A stretch of 7,633 nucleotides of DNA. Origin: Bacilli bacterium. Its GTDB lineage: Bacteria > Bacillota_I > Bacilli_A > RF39 > UBA660. The position numbers and the translations under genes are program-made. The notes beneath the pieces were generated by a model, which saw only the letters and a list, made by a program, of their open reading frames with translations, made no database searches and was not told the DNA's origin. Location of the stretch: contig JAQUFI010000060.1 in the NCBI GenBank assembly GCA_028684735.1, forward strand, positions 1 to 7,633, given 5' to 3'. Shown here one piece after another: positions 6,167 through 7,633 of the stretch (positions within the stretch are counted from its first letter, which is position 1; the number at the start of each line of letters is the position of its first letter).

Positions 6167-6661
6167 ATGGAATATATATATATTGGTGATGTTGTTAATA
6201 CACATGGTTTAAAGGGCGAAATAAGAATTATTTCTAATTTTAAATATAAGGATTTAATTTTTAAAAAAGGTAATAGTTTATATATTGGGTATCAACAAGA
6301 TAAGAAAGTTATTAATAGTTATCGTTTTCATAAAATATATGATATGGTTACTTTAGAAGGTATTAATAGTATTGAAGAAGTAATTATATATAAAGGTGAT
6401 GAAGTCTATATTAATCGTGAAGATTTTGATTTTCCTGGTTTAATTGATGAAGATTTAATTGGATTAGATGTTTATAATGAAGATAAAAAAATAGGTGTTG
6501 TGGATGGGCTTTTAAAAAGTGAAGCTCATGATATCTTAGTTATTAATCATAACCAAAAGAAGAGTTATATTCCTTATGTCGATGAATTTATTATTAATAT
6601 TGATTTAGAAAAGAGACGAATGGATATTAAAGTAATTGAGGGATTATTAAATGAAGATTGA
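6167..6661 (+). CDS. rimM: Ribosome maturation factor RimM
   Basis: RimM binds ribosomal protein S19 and helps 16S processing and assembly of the 30S head. The 164-residue protein starts with the RimM N-terminal beta barrel (IGDVVNTHGLKGEIRI, 6-21) and ends with a PRC-barrel domain (about 94-162: LIGLDVYNEDKKIGVVDGLL, 97-116; then SEAHDILVI, SYIPYVDEFI and RRMDIKVIEGLL). Length is normal. The frame is open back to 6113, but ATG 6167 is chosen because AGGTGG (6158-6163) precedes it and the conserved IGDVVNTHG motif falls at the N terminus; the longer form would overlap the methyltransferase by 47 nt and add 18 unrelated residues. It overlaps trmD by 11 nt, a common rimM-trmD coupling. rpsP, the usual upstream neighbour, is not present. 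Confidence 0.95.
   Translation: MEYIYIGDVVNTHGLKGEIRIISNFKYKDLIFKKGNSLYIGYQQDKKVINSYRFHKIYDMVTLEGINSIEEVIIYKGDEVYINREDFDFPGLIDEDLIGLDVYNEDKKIGVVDGLLKSEAHDILVINHNQKKSYIPYVDEFIINIDLEKRRMDIKVIEGLLNED
6638..6643 (+). promoter_or_regulatory. Ribosome-binding site of trmD inside rimM
   Basis: GAGGGA lies 7 nt ahead of ATG 6651 within the last codons of rimM. It fixes the trmD start and the 11-nt overlap (6651-6661), pointing to translational coupling. Confidence 0.75.
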
Positions 6662-7319
6662 TATTTTAACCTTATTTCCAGGCATGTTTGAGGGATTGTT
6701 AAGTGAATCAATTATCAAAAGAGCTATCGACAAAGGTTTAGTAAAAATTCAAATTCATGATATTCGAAAATATTCGAAAGATCCTCATAAAAAAGTTGAT
6801 GACTATGGCTTTGGTGGTGGTCAAGGGATGGTTTTAATGCCTGAACCTATCTTTGATGCAGTAGAAGATTTAAAAGAAGAAAATTCACTGGTGATTATGA
6901 TGACTCCGCAAGGCAAAACTTTTGAGCAAAAAATTGCTTATGCCTTGACAAAAGAGAAACATCTCATTATAATATGTGGTCATTACGAGGGCTTCGATGA
7001 ACGAATTAGAAGCATTGTTGATTTAGAACTTAGTATTGGTGATTATATCCTTACTGGAGGCGAAATTGCTAGTATGGTAATTACTGATAGTGTTGTTCGA
7101 TTAATCGATGGTGTCATTGAAGAGGAATCCCATTTAAATGACTCATTTAATAATAATTTATTAGATTATCCGGTTTATACCAAACCTCAAGATTTTAGAG
7201 GAATGAAAGTACCTGAAGTATTATTATCGGGACATCATGAAAATATTCGAAAATGGCGTTATGAGCAACAACTAGAAAGAACTAAAGAACGCCGACCTGA
7301 TTTATTAAAGAAGGGATGA
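6651..7319 (+). CDS. trmD: tRNA (guanine-N1-)-methyltransferase TrmD
   Basis: TrmD methylates N1 of G37 next to the anticodon, using S-adenosylmethionine, and so prevents +1 frameshifting; it is an essential cytosolic SPOUT dimer. The 222 residues are slightly short of the 240-250 common in other bacteria, the C terminus being trimmed after RRPDLLKKG. Landmarks are MKIDILTLFPGMF (1-13), DDYGFGGGQGMVLMPEPIF (50-68), MTPQGKTF (84-91), the knot motif CGHYEGFDERI (109-119), LSIGDYILTGGEIASMVITD (127-146), Arg149, the NDSF segment with Asp164 matching the catalytic aspartate, LLDYPVYTKPQDFRGMKVP (170-188) and the C-terminal tRNA-contact part SGHHENIRKWRYEQ (193-206). The knot region at 6945-6973 also spells a perfect promoter in the DNA. 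rplS, the usual downstream neighbour, is replaced by an unrecognised gene 4 nt after the stop. Confidence 0.97.
   Translation: MKIDILTLFPGMFEGLLSESIIKRAIDKGLVKIQIHDIRKYSKDPHKKVDDYGFGGGQGMVLMPEPIFDAVEDLKEENSLVIMMTPQGKTFEQKIAYALTKEKHLIIICGHYEGFDERIRSIVDLELSIGDYILTGGEIASMVITDSVVRLIDGVIEEESHLNDSFNNNLLDYPVYTKPQDFRGMKVPEVLLSGHHENIRKWRYEQQLERTKERRPDLLKKG
6945..6973 (+). promoter_or_regulatory. Perfect consensus sigma-A promoter inside trmD
   Basis: TTGACA (6945-6950) and TATAAT (6968-6973) match the consensus at all twelve positions and are separated by exactly 17 nt. Transcription would begin near 6980, about 345 nt ahead of ATG 7324, so it could supply an mRNA for the gene after trmD without its upstream operon. 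It lies within coding sequence for residues around 98-109 and uses Leu TTG and Ile ATA codons, although TTA and ATT are commoner in this window. Activity is an inference from sequence alone. Confidence 0.5.
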
Positions 7320-7323
7320 TTAT

Positions 7324-7633
7324 ATGTCAAAAAGCTATTTACTCGTCAAAGAAAAATTTAGTGTTGAAGCGTCATCGTTTAATAATGAAGATTTTGATGG
7401 TTTTAAATTTAAACCTTTAAACAAAGTAAAATATGAAGGTGTTATGGTTAATGAAATGATTTTGATAAAGCCATCTTTTATTGAAAAAGTGTTAAAGAAA
7501 AAAATTAAAAGAAAATTGGAAGTTTATTTACAATATATCATTAGTCTTATTGATGCTGAAGATGATAGTGATATATCTGATTTAAGAAGTGCTTTAAATG
7601 ATTTAAATAGATATAAAGAAATTATTACTTACC
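7324..7633 (+). CDS. Unrecognised protein downstream of trmD, N-terminal part
   Basis: An open frame starts at ATG 7324 and runs to the window edge (103 full codons, no stop). The start has AAGGGATGA at 7311-7319, overlapping the trmD stop, with good spacing, and the 4-nt gap to trmD indicates co-transcription. I do not recognise the family. Residues 1-50 (MSKSYLLVKEKFSVEASSF at the start, then FDGFKFKPLNKVKYEGVMV) look strand-rich with no signal peptide. Residues 51-103 look helical and highly charged: a basic stretch KVLKKKIKRKLEVYL (55-69), an acidic stretch DAEDDSDISD (77-86), then LRSALNDLNRYKEIITY. The KKKIKRK patch could bind nucleic acid or membrane, which is only a guess. No membrane segment is visible. 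It occupies the place where rplS is often found but bears no likeness to ribosomal protein L19. The real gene may be much longer. Confidence 0.75.
   Translation, partial: MSKSYLLVKEKFSVEASSFNNEDFDGFKFKPLNKVKYEGVMVNEMILIKPSFIEKVLKKKIKRKLEVYLQYIISLIDAEDDSDISDLRSALNDLNRYKEIITY

Overview
The window is a compact, AT-rich (about 30% GC by eye) bacterial segment with every gene on the + strand. TGA is used as a stop codon (PBP, mraY, rimM and trmD all end in TGA) and Trp is TGG, so this is not a code-4 mycoplasma. The Shine-Dalgarno sites are strong (AGGTGA, AAAGGAG, GGGGGTG). The wall-synthesis proteins look like the Bacillus SpoVD / MraY / SpoVE set. This fits a low-GC, wall-bearing member of Bacilli or a neighbouring Mycoplasmatota-type lineage, such as the uncultured RF39-, RFN20- or Erysipelotrichia-like gut groups. 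That placement is inference from composition and protein likeness, not a database result.

Region 1 (1-2841) is the end of a trimmed dcw cluster: the C-terminal 251 residues of a class B penicillin-binding protein with one PASTA domain, then mraY, then ftsW/spoVE. The three genes are tightly coupled (8-nt gap, then an ATGA overlap) and end in a palindromic terminator that overlaps the ftsW stop codon. murE, murD and murG, which normally lie among these genes in Bacilli, are absent here. MraY makes lipid I, and the SEDS polymerase and transpeptidase act on the flipped lipid II product to build septal peptidoglycan.

Region 2 (2842-5335) is a self-contained two-gene nucleotide-sugar module. It has its own promoter (TTGAAA-17-TATATT), a leader of about 80 nt with an inverted repeat, a UDP-glucuronate decarboxylase (UDP-xylose synthase) starting at GTG 3006, a UDP-glucose 6-dehydrogenase, and a hairpin-plus-T terminator. 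Together the enzymes convert UDP-glucose to UDP-glucuronate and then UDP-xylose. No glycosyltransferase that would use these sugars lies in the window.

Region 3 (5336-7633) is an RNA-modification and ribosome-assembly operon: a SpoU/TrmH-family 2'-O-ribose methyltransferase, rimM, trmD, and the first 103 codons of a protein I do not recognise, which runs off the end. The usual partners rpsP and rplS are not present. trmD contains a perfect consensus sigma-A promoter (TTGACA-17-TATAAT) that could separately drive the downstream gene.

I found no tRNA, rRNA, CRISPR, insertion sequence or phage feature. The most interesting items are the intragenic consensus promoter in trmD, the isolated UDP-xylose cassette inserted after the dcw genes, and a His-to-Thr change in the conserved HHH motif of MraY.
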